DNA of 64,000 nucleotides from Georgfuchsia toluolica (GCF_907163265.1 NZ_CAJQUM010000001.1:992001-1056000), one strand, 5' to 3'; counted from the first letter of the stretch, positions 52,425 through 63,312 are shown. Numbers and translations are program-made. Notes: a model not told the origin generated them from the letters alone.

Positions 52425-52504
52425 TTACGCAATATAGTTCTAATTCATATATTATGAGACAGCTGACCGCATCCGCGTCGGCAGGATTGCATGAAAGGGG
52501 AACC

Positions 52505-54318
<1,814 letters not shown>

Positions 54319-54340
54319 TAGCGCGGCAATCGACCAACCA

Positions 54341-54371
54341 CGGGCCCTTGACTCCAGGGGCCCGTTTTTTT
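54341..54371 (+). terminator. Rho-independent terminator after norB
   Basis: CGGGCCC and GGGCCCG form a 7-bp GC stem with a 10-base loop, followed directly by eight T. It is a strong intrinsic terminator placed 23 bases after the norB stop and just before norQ. Confidence 0.9.
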
Positions 54372-54382
54372 TGATTATCGCC

Positions 54383-55177
54383 ATGGACATGCGAACGACT
54401 AATTTGCCTTACTATCAGGCCGCCGGACAGGAGATTGCTCTGTTCGAGCATGCCTGGTGCAAGCGCCTGCCGGTGCTGATCAAAGGGCCGACCGGCGTCG
54501 GCAAGACGCGCTTCGTCGCCTACATGGCGGCACGTCTGGGCTTGCCGCTGTTTACCGTCGCCTGCCATGACGACCTGACTGCGGCCGATCTGGTCGGCCG
54601 CCACCTGATCCAGGACGGACAGACCGTGTGGAGCGACGGCCCGCTGACCCGCGCTGTGCGCGAAGGCGGCATCTGCTATCTGGACGAAGTGGTCGAGGCG
54701 CGCAAGGACACCACGGTAGTGATTCACCCGCTCGCCGATCATCGTCGCACGCTGCCCATTGACCGCACCGGCGAGCTGCTGCATGCGCCGGACAGTTTTA
54801 TGCTGGTGGTATCCTACAATCCCGGCTACCAGAATTTCCTCAAGGGCCTGAAGCCCTCCACCCGGCAACGCTTCGTCTCCCTGCGTTTCGACTTCCCCGA
54901 TGCAGAACGGGAAGAAGCCATCCTCATTGGCGAAACCGGCTGCGACCCGATGCTGGCCAGGCGTCTGGTCGCGCTCGGCAACAGCATGCGCAGCCTGAAT
55001 AACGTCGATCTTGAAGAAGCGGCCAGCACCCGCCTGCTGGTGTATGCCGCGATTCTCATTGGCGACGGCATGGACCCGATCGAAGCTTGCCGTGCAGCGT
55101 TGGCGGAAAGCCTCACCGACGATGTCGAAGTTTCCGCCGCATTGCTGGAGCTGGTAACCGCCACCTTTGGTGGATAA
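54383..55177 (+). CDS. norQ: NO reductase activation MoxR-type ATPase NorQ
   Basis: 264 aa from ATG 54383. P-loop GPTGVGKT (residues 35-42), Walker B CYLDEV and sensor NPGYQ mark the CbbQ/NirQ/NorQ AAA+ family. It works with the VWA protein NorD to insert FeB into NorB. The terminator upstream means it depends on read-through or its own promoter. Confidence 0.93.
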   Translation: MDMRTTNLPYYQAAGQEIALFEHAWCKRLPVLIKGPTGVGKTRFVAYMAARLGLPLFTVACHDDLTAADLVGRHLIQDGQTVWSDGPLTRAVREGGICYLDEVVEARKDTTVVIHPLADHRRTLPIDRTGELLHAPDSFMLVVSYNPGYQNFLKGLKPSTRQRFVSLRFDFPDAEREEAILIGETGCDPMLARRLVALGNSMRSLNNVDLEEAASTRLLVYAAILIGDGMDPIEACRAALAESLTDDVEVSAALLELVTATFGG

Positions 55178-55181
55178 AGCG

Positions 55182-55583
55182 ATGAACGAGAGCGCGCCAG
55201 CGCCGGGGCAAGCACTCGCGGTAAATGCGGAGTTGCTGTATCTGGTGAATCTGATGCTCGCTCCGGGCCTGGCCTTTTTGCTGCTGGCATGGCTGTGGCT
55301 CAAGCACCGGCGGACGGCGCCCGCATTGGCGCGCCAGCATCTCGACCAGACCTTCGTCGTCAGTCTTTGTGGTGGTGCGTTGCTGATCGTCGCCTGCGGC
55401 GTGATCCTTGCGCTCGGTGGCCTCGACTGGTCATGGACCTGGGTTATCGTCCTGCTGTATTTCCTCCTCGTGCATTCGACATTGATCATGTTCGGTTTGA
55501 TCGGACTATCGCACGCAATGGCGGGAAAAGTGTGGCCGTTCCCCCTGCTTGGCCGTGCCGCCCGCTGGATAGAGGTCAAATAA
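55182..55583 (+). CDS. Small membrane protein of nor cluster
   Basis: 133 aa with about three helices (LYLVNLMLAPGLAFLLLAWL; VVSLCGGALLIVACGVILAL; WVIVLLYFLLVHSTLIMFGL) and a WPFPLLGRAARWI end. The pattern recalls small DUF4870/Tic20-like proteins, but I am not certain. It sits four bases after norQ, so it is co-translated with the nor accessory genes. Confidence 0.65.
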   Translation: MNESAPAPGQALAVNAELLYLVNLMLAPGLAFLLLAWLWLKHRRTAPALARQHLDQTFVVSLCGGALLIVACGVILALGGLDWSWTWVIVLLYFLLVHSTLIMFGLIGLSHAMAGKVWPFPLLGRAARWIEVK

Positions 55584-55626
55584 TCCAAGCATGGTCCGGC
55601 CAATAACCAAGTTAAACAGTAGGAAA

Positions 55627-55640
55627 TTATCCTAGATCAA
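55627..55640 (+). promoter_or_regulatory. Possible degenerate FNR-type half site
   Basis: TTATCCTAGATCAA keeps one perfect half (ATCAA; TTGAT on the other strand) and a poor second half. It lies 57 bases before the polyferredoxin start. Weak evidence. Confidence 0.3.
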
Positions 55641-55696
55641 GGAATGCACCGACTTGGTCCAGTTATGATGGACCAAATCATCAGCGGAGCCAACAA

Positions 55697-56746
55697 ATGG
55701 ATATGCGTCGAACGGATGCGCCGCGCATCATATCGATTGTGCCGATAGCCGCCATGCCGGCGTCTGCGCGTGCTGTCACGAGTGCCAAGCACACGCAGCG
55801 ACAGCGGTTGTTATGGCAGGGCGGATTTTTCATTCTGTTCGTTCTGGCGCCGCTGTTCGACATCTTCCGCTTCGACCTCACGGCCGGCCATGCCTGGCTG
55901 CTCGGCATGCCGTGGCGACTGGGCATCGATGACTTCATGGCCGGACGCATCGGCAGTATCGAGGTCAGCCTCAACATCCTGCTGCGCCTGTTCCTGCCCT
56001 TGCTGACTGGCGCAATTCTGTTCCTGCTGGTTGCGTGGCGCTGGGGCCGGCTCTATTGCGGCTGGCTCTGCCCGCATTTCTCCGCCGTCGAAACCATCAA
56101 CCGGCTGATGCGCCGCGCCAGCGGGCGCCAAAGCATCTGGGACCGGCAACCGATCCCGCCCCGCAACCCGGATGGTTCACCCAGTCCCGTCAACCCTGTC
56201 TGGTGGCTGCCGACCATTCTGTTCGCGATCAGCTTTGCCGCGCTCTGGGCCATTGTCCTGCTCACCTATCTGCTGCCGCCGCTGGAGGTGTACAGCAACT
56301 TGTTCCATCTTGCGCCGACGCGCAATCAGGTCATTTTCCTTGGCGCCGCAACAACGGTACTGACGCTGGAATTTCTTTTCGCGCGCCATCTGTTTTGCCG
56401 CTTTGGCTGCGCCGTCGGCCTGTTCCAGAGCCTGGCCTGGATGAGCAATCGCGGCGCCATGGTGGTGGGCTACAAACGCGCACAGGCGGCGGACTGCGTG
56501 GCCTGTTACGAGTCAGGTGGTCCGGGTTATGCGGCATGCGAGGGTGTGTGCCCGATGCGCCTGAAGCCACGTACCGCGAAGCACAAGATGTTCGCGTGCA
56601 CGCAATGCGCGCAGTGCATCGATGCCTGCGCCACGGTGCAGCAACGACACCGCGGCGACCACCATCAATCCCTGTTGCACTGGGTAGAAAACGAAGAGGC
56701 GCAGCGCAACGAAGCGCAGGTGACGTTAACCGGGAGCCGGGATTAG
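55697..56746 (+). CDS. NapH/CcoG-like membrane polyferredoxin
   Basis: 349 aa. Four to five helices, cysteine motifs YCGWLCPHFS and FCRFGCAVG of the NapH/NosR/CcoG type, then DCVACYESGG...CEGVCP and CTQCAQCIDACA for two [4Fe-4S] clusters (one group slightly irregular). It probably carries electrons from quinol or assists copper/iron handling. Its location between norQ and norD suggests a NO reductase accessory role, which is inference. Confidence 0.85.
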   Translation: MDMRRTDAPRIISIVPIAAMPASARAVTSAKHTQRQRLLWQGGFFILFVLAPLFDIFRFDLTAGHAWLLGMPWRLGIDDFMAGRIGSIEVSLNILLRLFLPLLTGAILFLLVAWRWGRLYCGWLCPHFSAVETINRLMRRASGRQSIWDRQPIPPRNPDGSPSPVNPVWWLPTILFAISFAALWAIVLLTYLLPPLEVYSNLFHLAPTRNQVIFLGAATTVLTLEFLFARHLFCRFGCAVGLFQSLAWMSNRGAMVVGYKRAQAADCVACYESGGPGYAACEGVCPMRLKPRTAKHKMFACTQCAQCIDACATVQQRHRGDHHQSLLHWVENEEAQRNEAQVTLTGSRD

Positions 56747-56784
56747 TAGCGTGCATTTAAATTATCACTTGCGTCTGCAAAGGC

Positions 56785-56850
56785 CCTCGTCATCCCGCGG
56801 GGATTCCCTTCGGTCATTCCCGCGGAAGCGGGAATCCAGCGGCGTTCGGA
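56785..56850. repeat. Interspersed repeat (GTCATTCCCGC type)
   Basis: CGTCATCCCGCGGGGATTCC, then CTTCGGTCATTCCCGCGG and GCGGGAATCCAGCGG. It is the same unit, inverted, as the inner part of the repeat block at 42872-43000. Confidence 0.8.
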
Positions 56851-56931
56851 CAAAGGCACTGGGTCCCCGCCGGCGCGGAGGCGACGGCATTTTGTTCGTC
56901 AGTTGCAGAATTTAGGAAGCATCACACCAAA

Positions 56932-58764
56932 ATGGAAGAGTGGGTCGGCTCCGCCTGGAACAAGCTGATCACCCGCGTCGCGATACGGGAATATCCCTCC
57001 GCCGCGGTAACCTTGCCGCAAATGGAAAAGATCTTGGGCATTGTCTTTCGCGGGCTCGGCGGCGATCCCGGCTTGCGCGTGCAGCAAGCCACAGCGGAAC
57101 GGCACGGTGCGCGCCGTTCCTGGCTGGCGCGCATGGCAGGCAGCGCGGACAAAACGCATTTCGCAGGCATCGATGGCGCCAGCCTGAATCTGCCGGAACG
57201 GATCGCGCTGTTTCCCAATGCTGAATTGAATCGCGACCTTTACCTGTGGCTTGCCGCGCTCGCCGCGCACGATGTGCCTGATGGTGAATGGATCGTGCGC
57301 AACCAGCGCGCCACGGTCGTCGCGCTGGCCCGCTTTCCAGGACTGGAAAGCCGCTATCGCCGGCTGGTTACCGCCTGCATCAGCCAAAGGATCGATCCCG
57401 ATGGCATGCCGGCGGATGAAGCCGGACAGGAACGCGCGATCAGAGCCGCATTGAACGAGCCCGGCACCGTATCGCAACTGCCGCCTTTGCAGCGACGCAA
57501 GGCAAAAGCGCTGCAACCGGTACCACTCTGGCTTTACCCTTTACCCGGAACAACCGGAGCGCCGCGCAAACTGCAACACCAGGACAGCGAAGGCAGCACT
57601 GTTGCGGCGGAATCGCACAAGCGATTCAAGGCAGAACGCGTGGACATGCCGCAGGACAAGAATGGCATGCTGATGATATTTCGCGCGGAAAGCCTGCTGT
57701 CATGGGCCGAGTACATCAAGGTCAACCGTTCCCTCGACGACGACCCCGATCCCGATGCGGCACGCGCCGCTGAGAACCTGGACCAGTTGAGCGTCGCCCA
57801 GGACAACGACCGGGTAGCCTCAAGGGTGCGCTTCGATCTCGATCTGCCCGCTGTGGCGGAAGATGATATGCCTCTGGGGCCGGGAATCCTGTTGCCCGAA
57901 TGGGATCACAGGAGCCGTCAACTCAAGCGCGATTATTGCAAGCTGCAAACGATGCAGGCGCGGCATGCCCCGGCCATGCCGCTGCCCGCGTATCTGCGCC
58001 AGCAGGCGACGCGCTTGCGCAATCAGTTCGCCTGTCTGGCGCCGGCCAGGCGCTGGCTCAAGGGCCAAGCCGATGGCATCGAACCGGATATCGACGCCTG
58101 GGTCAGACGGCAAGCCGATCGCCAGGCCGGCGTCACCGACAACAGCGACCGGCTGTATCTGACGCAGGTACAGCAGGAGCGCGACCTCGCTTGCCTCGTG
58201 CTTGCCGATCTTTCCCTGTCCACCGACGCCTGGGTCTCGAACGAGCAGAAGGTGATTGACGTGATCCGCGACAGCCTGCTGCTGTTTGCCGAAGCACTCA
58301 GCAGCACCGGTGACCGCTTTGCGCTGTGCGGATTTTCTTCTTTGAAACGCGGCCATGTGCGCTATCAGGAACTCAAGTCCTTCGCGCAGTCGTATGACGA
58401 CCGCGCACGCGGGATGGTGCAGGCGATCCGTCCCGGCTACTACACCCGACTCGGCGCGGCAATCCGCCACAGCACAGATCTGCTCCAACGCGAACCCTGC
58501 CGGCAGAAATTGCTTCTCATTCTTTCAGACGGCAAGCCGCACGACATCGACCTCTACGAAGGCCGCTATGGCATCGAGGACAGCCGGATGAGCCTGAATG
58601 AAGCGCGGCATCAGGGCATCCGCCCGTTTTGCGTCACCATCGACCGCGAGGGCGCCAGCTATCTGCCACACCTGTTCGGCGCCCAGGGTTACACCTTGCT
58701 GCGCCGGCCCGAAGAACTCAGCCTGCGCCTGCCGCTGCTCTATGCGCAACTAACACGCAACTGA
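56932..58764 (+). CDS. norD: NO reductase activation VWA protein NorD
   Basis: 610 aa. The C-terminal von Willebrand A domain begins at about residue 420 with MIDAS motif VLADLSLSTDAW (D-x-S-x-S) and later ILSDGKPHDIDLYEGRYG (second metal residue, typical of NorD). The long N-terminal part is helical and charged. It partners NorQ in NorB maturation. Confidence 0.93.
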   Translation: MEEWVGSAWNKLITRVAIREYPSAAVTLPQMEKILGIVFRGLGGDPGLRVQQATAERHGARRSWLARMAGSADKTHFAGIDGASLNLPERIALFPNAELNRDLYLWLAALAAHDVPDGEWIVRNQRATVVALARFPGLESRYRRLVTACISQRIDPDGMPADEAGQERAIRAALNEPGTVSQLPPLQRRKAKALQPVPLWLYPLPGTTGAPRKLQHQDSEGSTVAAESHKRFKAERVDMPQDKNGMLMIFRAESLLSWAEYIKVNRSLDDDPDPDAARAAENLDQLSVAQDNDRVASRVRFDLDLPAVAEDDMPLGPGILLPEWDHRSRQLKRDYCKLQTMQARHAPAMPLPAYLRQQATRLRNQFACLAPARRWLKGQADGIEPDIDAWVRRQADRQAGVTDNSDRLYLTQVQQERDLACLVLADLSLSTDAWVSNEQKVIDVIRDSLLLFAEALSSTGDRFALCGFSSLKRGHVRYQELKSFAQSYDDRARGMVQAIRPGYYTRLGAAIRHSTDLLQREPCRQKLLLILSDGKPHDIDLYEGRYGIEDSRMSLNEARHQGIRPFCVTIDREGASYLPHLFGAQGYTLLRRPEELSLRLPLLYAQLTRN

Positions 58765-58779
58765 TCAACATAAAACCTT

Positions 58780-58915
58780 TTGAACCACGGCGACGTGGCG
58801 AAAACACAAGGCAGGATAGTTAGGAGGGTTTCGCACATTTGGGAAAATGCCGTCTATTGGTAAATAAGCATTGATTTCCCGCCGTGACCGCCGTGTCGCC
58901 GTGGTGAACTGTTTT
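58780..58915. repeat. Inverted-repeat intergenic element
   Basis: TGAACCACGGCGACGTGGCG on the left and CCGTGTCGCCGTGGTGAACT on the right are complementary with small gaps, around a centre of about 90 bases. It separates norD and the convergent regulator gene and may also act as a two-way terminator. Confidence 0.7.
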
Positions 58916-58923
58916 TTCAGGGA

Positions 58924-59616
58924 TCAGATCTCGAATTCGCGCAGCCGGCGCAGATCGGGAATGCAAACGGTGCGGCCCTGCACTTCGATCAGTCCGGCGC
59001 GGGTGAGATCGTTCAGGATGCGGGAAAAGGTTTCCGGCGTGAGATTGAGGCGCGAAGCGACCACCTGCTTGGAGGCCGGCAGGGCAATATCCGCCGTCAG
59101 CGCTTCGTCCTCCGCACAGTGCTGCAACAGATAGCCGAGCACGCGCTGCGTGCTGGAGCGCATCGTGTAGGACTCGACATCCTTGATCAGCGAGTGCAGC
59201 CGTAGCGACAGTCCCGCCAGCATGCCCCGCGCAAACGAGGGATCGGAGCTCAGCAGATATTCGACATCACTGCGCTTCACATGCAGCAGCAGCGAATCAG
59301 ACAGGGCCACCGCCGTCACCGGGTAGGAACGATCTAAAAACATCATCGCCTCGCCGAAACTCTGCCGTTGTCCGATGATCTCGACCACTTTCTCATTGCC
59401 CTGCGCGGAGCCGATCGTCAGCTTGATCTGGCCGAAGATCACCACGTAGAAGCCGTCGCTTGGATCGCCCTTGTGGAACAGGGTATCGCCCTTTTCCAAG
59501 CGCAACTCGCTCGTGCCGTCGGCAATCCGTTGCAACTGCACGGCTTTGAGCGCCTGAAACAAGGGCAGGTGGGAAAGAATCTTGTGCGTGTTGTCCGCGT
59601 TTGCTGGCTGGTTCAA
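58924..59616 (-). CDS. dnr: Dnr/Nnr-type Crp/Fnr regulator
   Basis: 230 aa. N-terminal cNMP-like sensor (LRLEKGDTLFHKGDPSDGFYVV) without the FNR cysteine cluster, then a winged helix with SKQVVASRLNLTPETFSRILNDL. Glu195, Ser198 and Arg199 reproduce the E-x-x-SR reading head that recognises TTGAT. Together with the nor cluster this points to a NO-responsive Dnr regulator acting on the boxes at 52411 and perhaps 10136. Confidence 0.85.
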   Translation of the reverse strand: MNQPANADNTHKILSHLPLFQALKAVQLQRIADGTSELRLEKGDTLFHKGDPSDGFYVVIFGQIKLTIGSAQGNEKVVEIIGQRQSFGEAMMFLDRSYPVTAVALSDSLLLHVKRSDVEYLLSSDPSFARGMLAGLSLRLHSLIKDVESYTMRSSTQRVLGYLLQHCAEDEALTADIALPASKQVVASRLNLTPETFSRILNDLTRAGLIEVQGRTVCIPDLRRLREFEI

Positions 59617-59709
59617 AAAAATCCCCTGACTTCAATTGAGACAATGTACCGGCTTCTCCCGGACTGTGGTCGGGCAAGAATACCGTATTCAAGTCGCGAA
59701 AAAGGCGAT

Positions 59710-59738
59710 TTGACAAAAAAGGAATTTAACTGTGCTAT
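59710..59738 (+). promoter_or_regulatory. Sigma-70-like promoter for GFA gene
   Basis: TTGACA (59710-59715), 17-base spacer, TGCTAT (59733-59738). The -35 is perfect and the -10 moderate. It lies 88 bases before the start at 59826. Confidence 0.55.
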
Positions 59739-59825
59739 CTTGGCAGTCATGCGACATGGGTACGGTCCAGAAAGCCGATCTGGCTGGCAGTCATTTCAAC
59801 TGGCCACATCATTGGAGTTTGAAAA

Positions 59826-60230
59826 ATGAAAGGTAGTTGCCTGTGTGGAACTGTTACTTATGAGATTGATCCACCATTCAAGGTGTTTCAGTATTGCCAT
59901 TGTTCCAGGTGCAGAAAGTTCACTGGCAGCGCTCATGCAGCGAATCTTTTTGTCCCGCCATCGCAGTTCAGGTGGCTTGGAGGTCAAAATCAAGCTGGGC
60001 GATATGAGTTGCCGGAAACCAAATATTTCGCAACCTGCTTTTGCAAAAACTGCGGCTCTTCGCTGCCTTGGGAAGTAAAAGGCGGCAAGAATGTCGTCGT
60101 CCCTGCCGGCACTCTGGATGGGGATCCCGGCATTCAACCCCAGCAAAATATTTTCTGGGGCTCAAGAGCTATCTGGTTTGTGGAAACTTGCGATCTTCCC
60201 AAACACTATGAATTTCCGGAAAGAAAATGA
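59826..60230 (+). CDS. GFA (glutathione-dependent formaldehyde-activating) family protein
   Basis: 134 aa. Zinc cysteines in GSCLCGTVTYEI, YCHCSRCRKFTG and CFCKNCGSSLPWE follow the GFA/CENP-V pattern. The end includes PKHYEFPER. Most such proteins have no proven formaldehyde activity; small thiol or aldehyde adduct handling is possible. Confidence 0.88.
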   Translation: MKGSCLCGTVTYEIDPPFKVFQYCHCSRCRKFTGSAHAANLFVPPSQFRWLGGQNQAGRYELPETKYFATCFCKNCGSSLPWEVKGGKNVVVPAGTLDGDPGIQPQQNIFWGSRAIWFVETCDLPKHYEFPERK

Positions 60231-60383
60231 CGGCTTCCCTACCCATCAACACTGACGCCCGTCGCTGAGATCAGTGGGTGCCAGTCATGCCAGGTTTAAA
60301 GTTTTGCCCAACACTTGCCTGTAACTATCAATTCTGCTGGCAGCGATTTCCCCCAGTTTCACAGACCGCGGAGGGATACCTCG

Positions 60384-60827
60384 ATGATTCGCCGCCTCAT
60401 TCTTCTAACAACAATACTTTGTTCGCCCGCCAGCTTCGCCGCCGAGCCGGCGGATACGCCGCCATCCGGCACGGCAAGCACCTCGGCGGGCGGGCAAGCC
60501 GAACTTTACTTGTTCAATGACAGCGGCTGGACCCTGATTCCAGGCGATCAGATCGTGACCGATAACGGCATCGAGATTGCCCGGCTGCCGAGACAAACAT
60601 ATGTCAAGCTGTCCCTCAAGTCAGGCTTGCATAGTTTGAAGCCGGAGCCGCCGCTTTGGAAGCAGGAGGTTCGGTTCACGGCCGAAGCCGGGCAGCACTA
60701 TTTTGTGGTTGTCGCCTACAAGCCGGAACGCTCATGGCTGATGCCGCTGACGGAGGCTCCGCTTGTATTGCGTCAAATCAGCGAAGAACAGGCCGCGCAG
60801 CTGCAGAGAGAGCTGAAGGCCAAATGA
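60384..60827 (+). CDS. DUF2846-like exported protein
   Basis: 147 aa from ATG 60384 (GGAGGG upstream). Signal peptide IRRLILLTTILCSPASFAAE, a Ser/Thr/Pro stretch, then a beta-rich domain (AELYLFNDSGWTLIPGDQIV, YVKLSLKSGLHSLKPEPP, GQHYFVVVAYK) ending in a helix (EEQAAQLQRELKAK). This resembles DUF2846 lipoprotein-type proteins, without a lipobox Cys. Function is unknown. Confidence 0.65.
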   Translation: MIRRLILLTTILCSPASFAAEPADTPPSGTASTSAGGQAELYLFNDSGWTLIPGDQIVTDNGIEIARLPRQTYVKLSLKSGLHSLKPEPPLWKQEVRFTAEAGQHYFVVVAYKPERSWLMPLTEAPLVLRQISEEQAAQLQRELKAK

Positions 60828-60850
60828 GCTGAGCCAGCCGGGCCGAAGAA

Positions 60851-60900
60851 CCCCTTCCCCTTCGACACGCTCACTGCACGAGCTGCTCAGCACGAACGGA
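60851..60900. repeat. REP-like element
   Basis: CTTCGACACGCTCACTGCAC and GCTGCTCAGCACGAACGG contain the facing arms of the window's REP family. The rest of 60901-61134 has no gene; an AGCCT/AGGCT hairpin lies near 60983-61008. Confidence 0.65.
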
Positions 60901-61134
60901 AAAACCGGTATCAGCCTGCCCCCTGAGAACTCGTCGAAAGCGTTAAAGGGGCACCTTTTAGCTTTTAAACCCACACGGCTCTAGCCTTCAGCTTCTTCGC
61001 TTCAGGCTCATGCCTCATTGGAAAAGGCTCCAACTGGACAATGGTGCTGAGTAGGAATAATCTGATTTATTACTGCGTATTTTTCCGCAGCAAAGATTCT
61101 TCAGTGACATCCTTCATTACTTTCGGAGGCAAGC

Positions 61135-61359
61135 ATGAAAATCAGCGCCAGAAATGTGCTCAAAGGTACCGTCAAGTCGATTACGCTTGGGGGAGTTGAA
61201 GCAGAAGTTGTTATTGAGCTTCCCGGCGGTAGCGAAATCGTCTCGGTCATTACCAAGCACTCCGCGGATTCTCTGGAATTAGTTGTGGGTAGAACCGTCT
61301 ATGCAGTAATCAAAGCCTCCGATGTAATGATCGGTGAGCCGCACAGCCAAAAACCTTAA
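61135..61359 (+). CDS. Molbindin (TOBE-domain molybdenum-pterin binding protein)
   Basis: 74 aa. KISARNVLKGTVKSITLGGVEAEVVIEL, VITKHSADSLELVVGRTVYAVIKASDVMIG is a single TOBE/Mop domain. Such proteins form hexamers that store molybdate. GGAGGC lies upstream. No molybdenum enzyme or transporter is adjacent. Confidence 0.92.
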   Translation: MKISARNVLKGTVKSITLGGVEAEVVIELPGGSEIVSVITKHSADSLELVVGRTVYAVIKASDVMIGEPHSQKP

Positions 61360-61392
61360 TGTCCATCAATTAAAGGTCCAGTTTCAGCGGTT

Positions 61393-61779
61393 TCAGGGCG
61401 CCGCCGAGAACTCGTCGAAAGCGGCCAGCGCATTGGCCGAATACATCAACGACGGCCCGCCGCCCATGTAGACCGCCATGCCGAGCGCCTCTTCCAACTC
61501 GGCCTTGGTCGCACCGAGCCTGACCAGTGCCTGCACATGAAATCCGATGCAGGCATCGCAATGCGCCGCCACGCCAAGCGCAAGGGCAATGAATTCCTTG
61601 GTCTTCTTGTCGAGCACGCCGTCACGCGTGGCCGCGGCGGCGAGTTCGGAAAATCCTTTCATCACATCGGGCACATCCTTGCGCAGGGTACCGAGGTTTT
61701 TCGAGATGGAACGCGTCAGATCGCGGTAATTCACCGGAAACTGTTCCGTGTCGCCATGAATGAATTCGACTGCTTTCAT
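61393..61779 (-). CDS. Carboxymuconolactone decarboxylase/AhpD-like protein
   Basis: 128 aa from ATG 61779 (GGAGCAGC upstream). LDKKTKEFIALALGVAAHCDACIGFHVQALVRLGATKAELEEALG holds the AhpD CxxC-x-x-H motif (CDACIGFH). It is probably a peroxide or disulfide-reducing protein. It follows arsR by 13 bases on the same strand and is likely co-regulated. Confidence 0.9.
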   Translation of the reverse strand: MKAVEFIHGDTEQFPVNYRDLTRSISKNLGTLRKDVPDVMKGFSELAAAATRDGVLDKKTKEFIALALGVAAHCDACIGFHVQALVRLGATKAELEEALGMAVYMGGGPSLMYSANALAAFDEFSAAP

Positions 61780-61792
61780 TGCTGCTCCTTGA

Positions 61793-62140
61793 TCAAACGC
61801 GTTTCGCGGCCCGGCGAAATGCCGCCTGCCGATTGCTTTGTGCCGACAGCCGCTTGGCGATCTGGCCGCACACCAGGTCGCAAAGCGAATAGATGTCGGG
61901 GTCGGTGATGTGGTAATAAACGCTGGTACCCTGGCCGCGCCGTTCGACGAAGCCGTTCTTGGCCAGCAGCGACAGATGTTTCGACACATTGGCAGCAGTC
62001 GACCCTGCCTGTTCCGCCAGTTCGCTCACCGTCATCTCGCCACCGCGCAAGGCATTGAGCAACTGCAGCCGAGTCGGTTCGGCCATCGACTTGAAGTACT
62101 CCGCCACTTGTTCCAGCGCGACCCTGTCGAGTCCCTTCAT
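61793..62140 (-). CDS. ArsR-family repressor
   Basis: 115 aa. EYFKSMAEPTRLQLLNALRGGEMTVSELAEQAGSTAANVSKHLSLL is the ArsR winged helix, with VYYHITDPDIYSLCDLVCGQI behind. Cys residues are in the C-terminal helix, not in the classic arsenic ELCVC position, so it may sense thiol or redox signals or another metal. It is divergent from the RND adaptor gene. Confidence 0.92.
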   Translation of the reverse strand: MKGLDRVALEQVAEYFKSMAEPTRLQLLNALRGGEMTVSELAEQAGSTAANVSKHLSLLAKNGFVERRGQGTSVYYHITDPDIYSLCDLVCGQIAKRLSAQSNRQAAFRRAAKRV

Positions 62141-62165
62141 GGTTTACTCCCGCAGCAAAACTTAT

Positions 62166-62194
62166 TTGCTTAATTAACTAATTGGTTGTATAGT
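62166..62194 (+). promoter_or_regulatory. Promoter of RND adaptor with ArsR-type operator in spacer
   Basis: TTGCTT (62166-62171), 17-base spacer, TATAGT (62189-62194). The spacer holds AATTAACTAATT (62172-62183), an inverted repeat AATTA-AC-TAATT. A repressor bound there would block the promoter. It lies 64 bases upstream of the adaptor start and 26 bases from arsR. Confidence 0.55.
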
Positions 62195-62257
62195 AAGCCA
62201 TGTAAATCATTTTGTCACGCACTTTTTTACGCGCACAACGAAACACGAGGGTGAGTC

Positions 62258-63295
62258 ATGCGAGGAACTGTATTAGCAGGCCGGTTGGTAGTGGTGCTGG
62301 CGCTGATGTTCACAGCGGGCGTTCGGGCGCAATCGCTGGCTACGGAAACCGTGCAAGCAGGCGCCGGCGCCAACACCTACAGCGCCGAGGGCGTGGTCGA
62401 GGCAGTGCGCAGCAGCGTCATCGGCGCCGAACTCGCGGGCCGCGTCACCGCCCTGCTGGTCAAGGCCGGCGACCGGGTGCACGCCGGACAGGTACTGGCC
62501 CGCATTGACGAACGCATCGCCAACCAGCAGGCACTGGCAAGCCAGTCGCAGGTCGCCGCGGCGCAGGCGCAACTGTCCGCGGCACAGGCCGACTTCGAAC
62601 GCCGGCAAAAGCTTTATGAACAGAAGTTCCTCAGCAAGGCCGCGCTTGACCGTGCCGAGTCCGACTACAAGAGCGCCGCCGCGCAAGCCAAGGCGCAAAT
62701 CGCACAGGCCACCGCAGCCGGCGTACAGACCGGCCTGCATATCTTGACCGCCCCCTACAATGGCGTGGTGGCGGAGACCCAGATCGAACTCGGCGACATG
62801 GTGATGCCGGGCAAACCGCTGCTGACGGTCTACGACCCAAGCGTGATGCGCGTCACCGTCAACCTGCCGCAAAGCCAGTTGGCGAATTTGAAAAGCGCAG
62901 CCGCCACAGTGGAGATTCCCGGCGCAAAAAATCCCACGCTGAGCATCGCAGCGGGTAATGTCATTGCACTGCCCACTGCCGATCCGGTGAGCCATATGGT
63001 GCAGGTACGCATCGCCCTGCCTGCCTCAACGGACAACCCAAGCCCCGGCATGTTCGCACGCGCCTTGCTGCCAACCCAGGGACCTGCTGCAACGAGCCGC
63101 ATCACGGTACCCGCCAAGGCCGTCATTACGCGCAGCGAACTGACTGCCGTGTATGTGGTGGATGGAACCGGCCATGCCTCGCTGCGCCAGGTGCGTCCCG
63201 GCCGTCGCCAGGGCGAGCGCATCGAGATTCTGGCCGGCCTCGAAGCTGGAGAGAAGGTAGCGCTCGATCCGCTCGCTGCCGCAAAACAGCGCTGA
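62258..63295 (+). CDS. RND efflux periplasmic adaptor (MFP)
   Basis: 345 aa. Signal peptide (VVVLALMFTAGVRAQ), lipoyl half-motif VIGAELAGRVTALLVKAGDRVHAGQVLARID, a coiled coil (QALASQSQVAAAQAQLSAAQADFERRQKL) and second lipoyl half ILTAPYNGVVAE. It bridges the RND pump to an outer-membrane channel. GAGGG lies upstream. Confidence 0.92.
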   Translation: MRGTVLAGRLVVVLALMFTAGVRAQSLATETVQAGAGANTYSAEGVVEAVRSSVIGAELAGRVTALLVKAGDRVHAGQVLARIDERIANQQALASQSQVAAAQAQLSAAQADFERRQKLYEQKFLSKAALDRAESDYKSAAAQAKAQIAQATAAGVQTGLHILTAPYNGVVAETQIELGDMVMPGKPLLTVYDPSVMRVTVNLPQSQLANLKSAAATVEIPGAKNPTLSIAAGNVIALPTADPVSHMVQVRIALPASTDNPSPGMFARALLPTQGPAATSRITVPAKAVITRSELTAVYVVDGTGHASLRQVRPGRRQGERIEILAGLEAGEKVALDPLAAAKQR

Positions 63296-63312
63296 GCGAT
63301 GAAAATGAAAAA

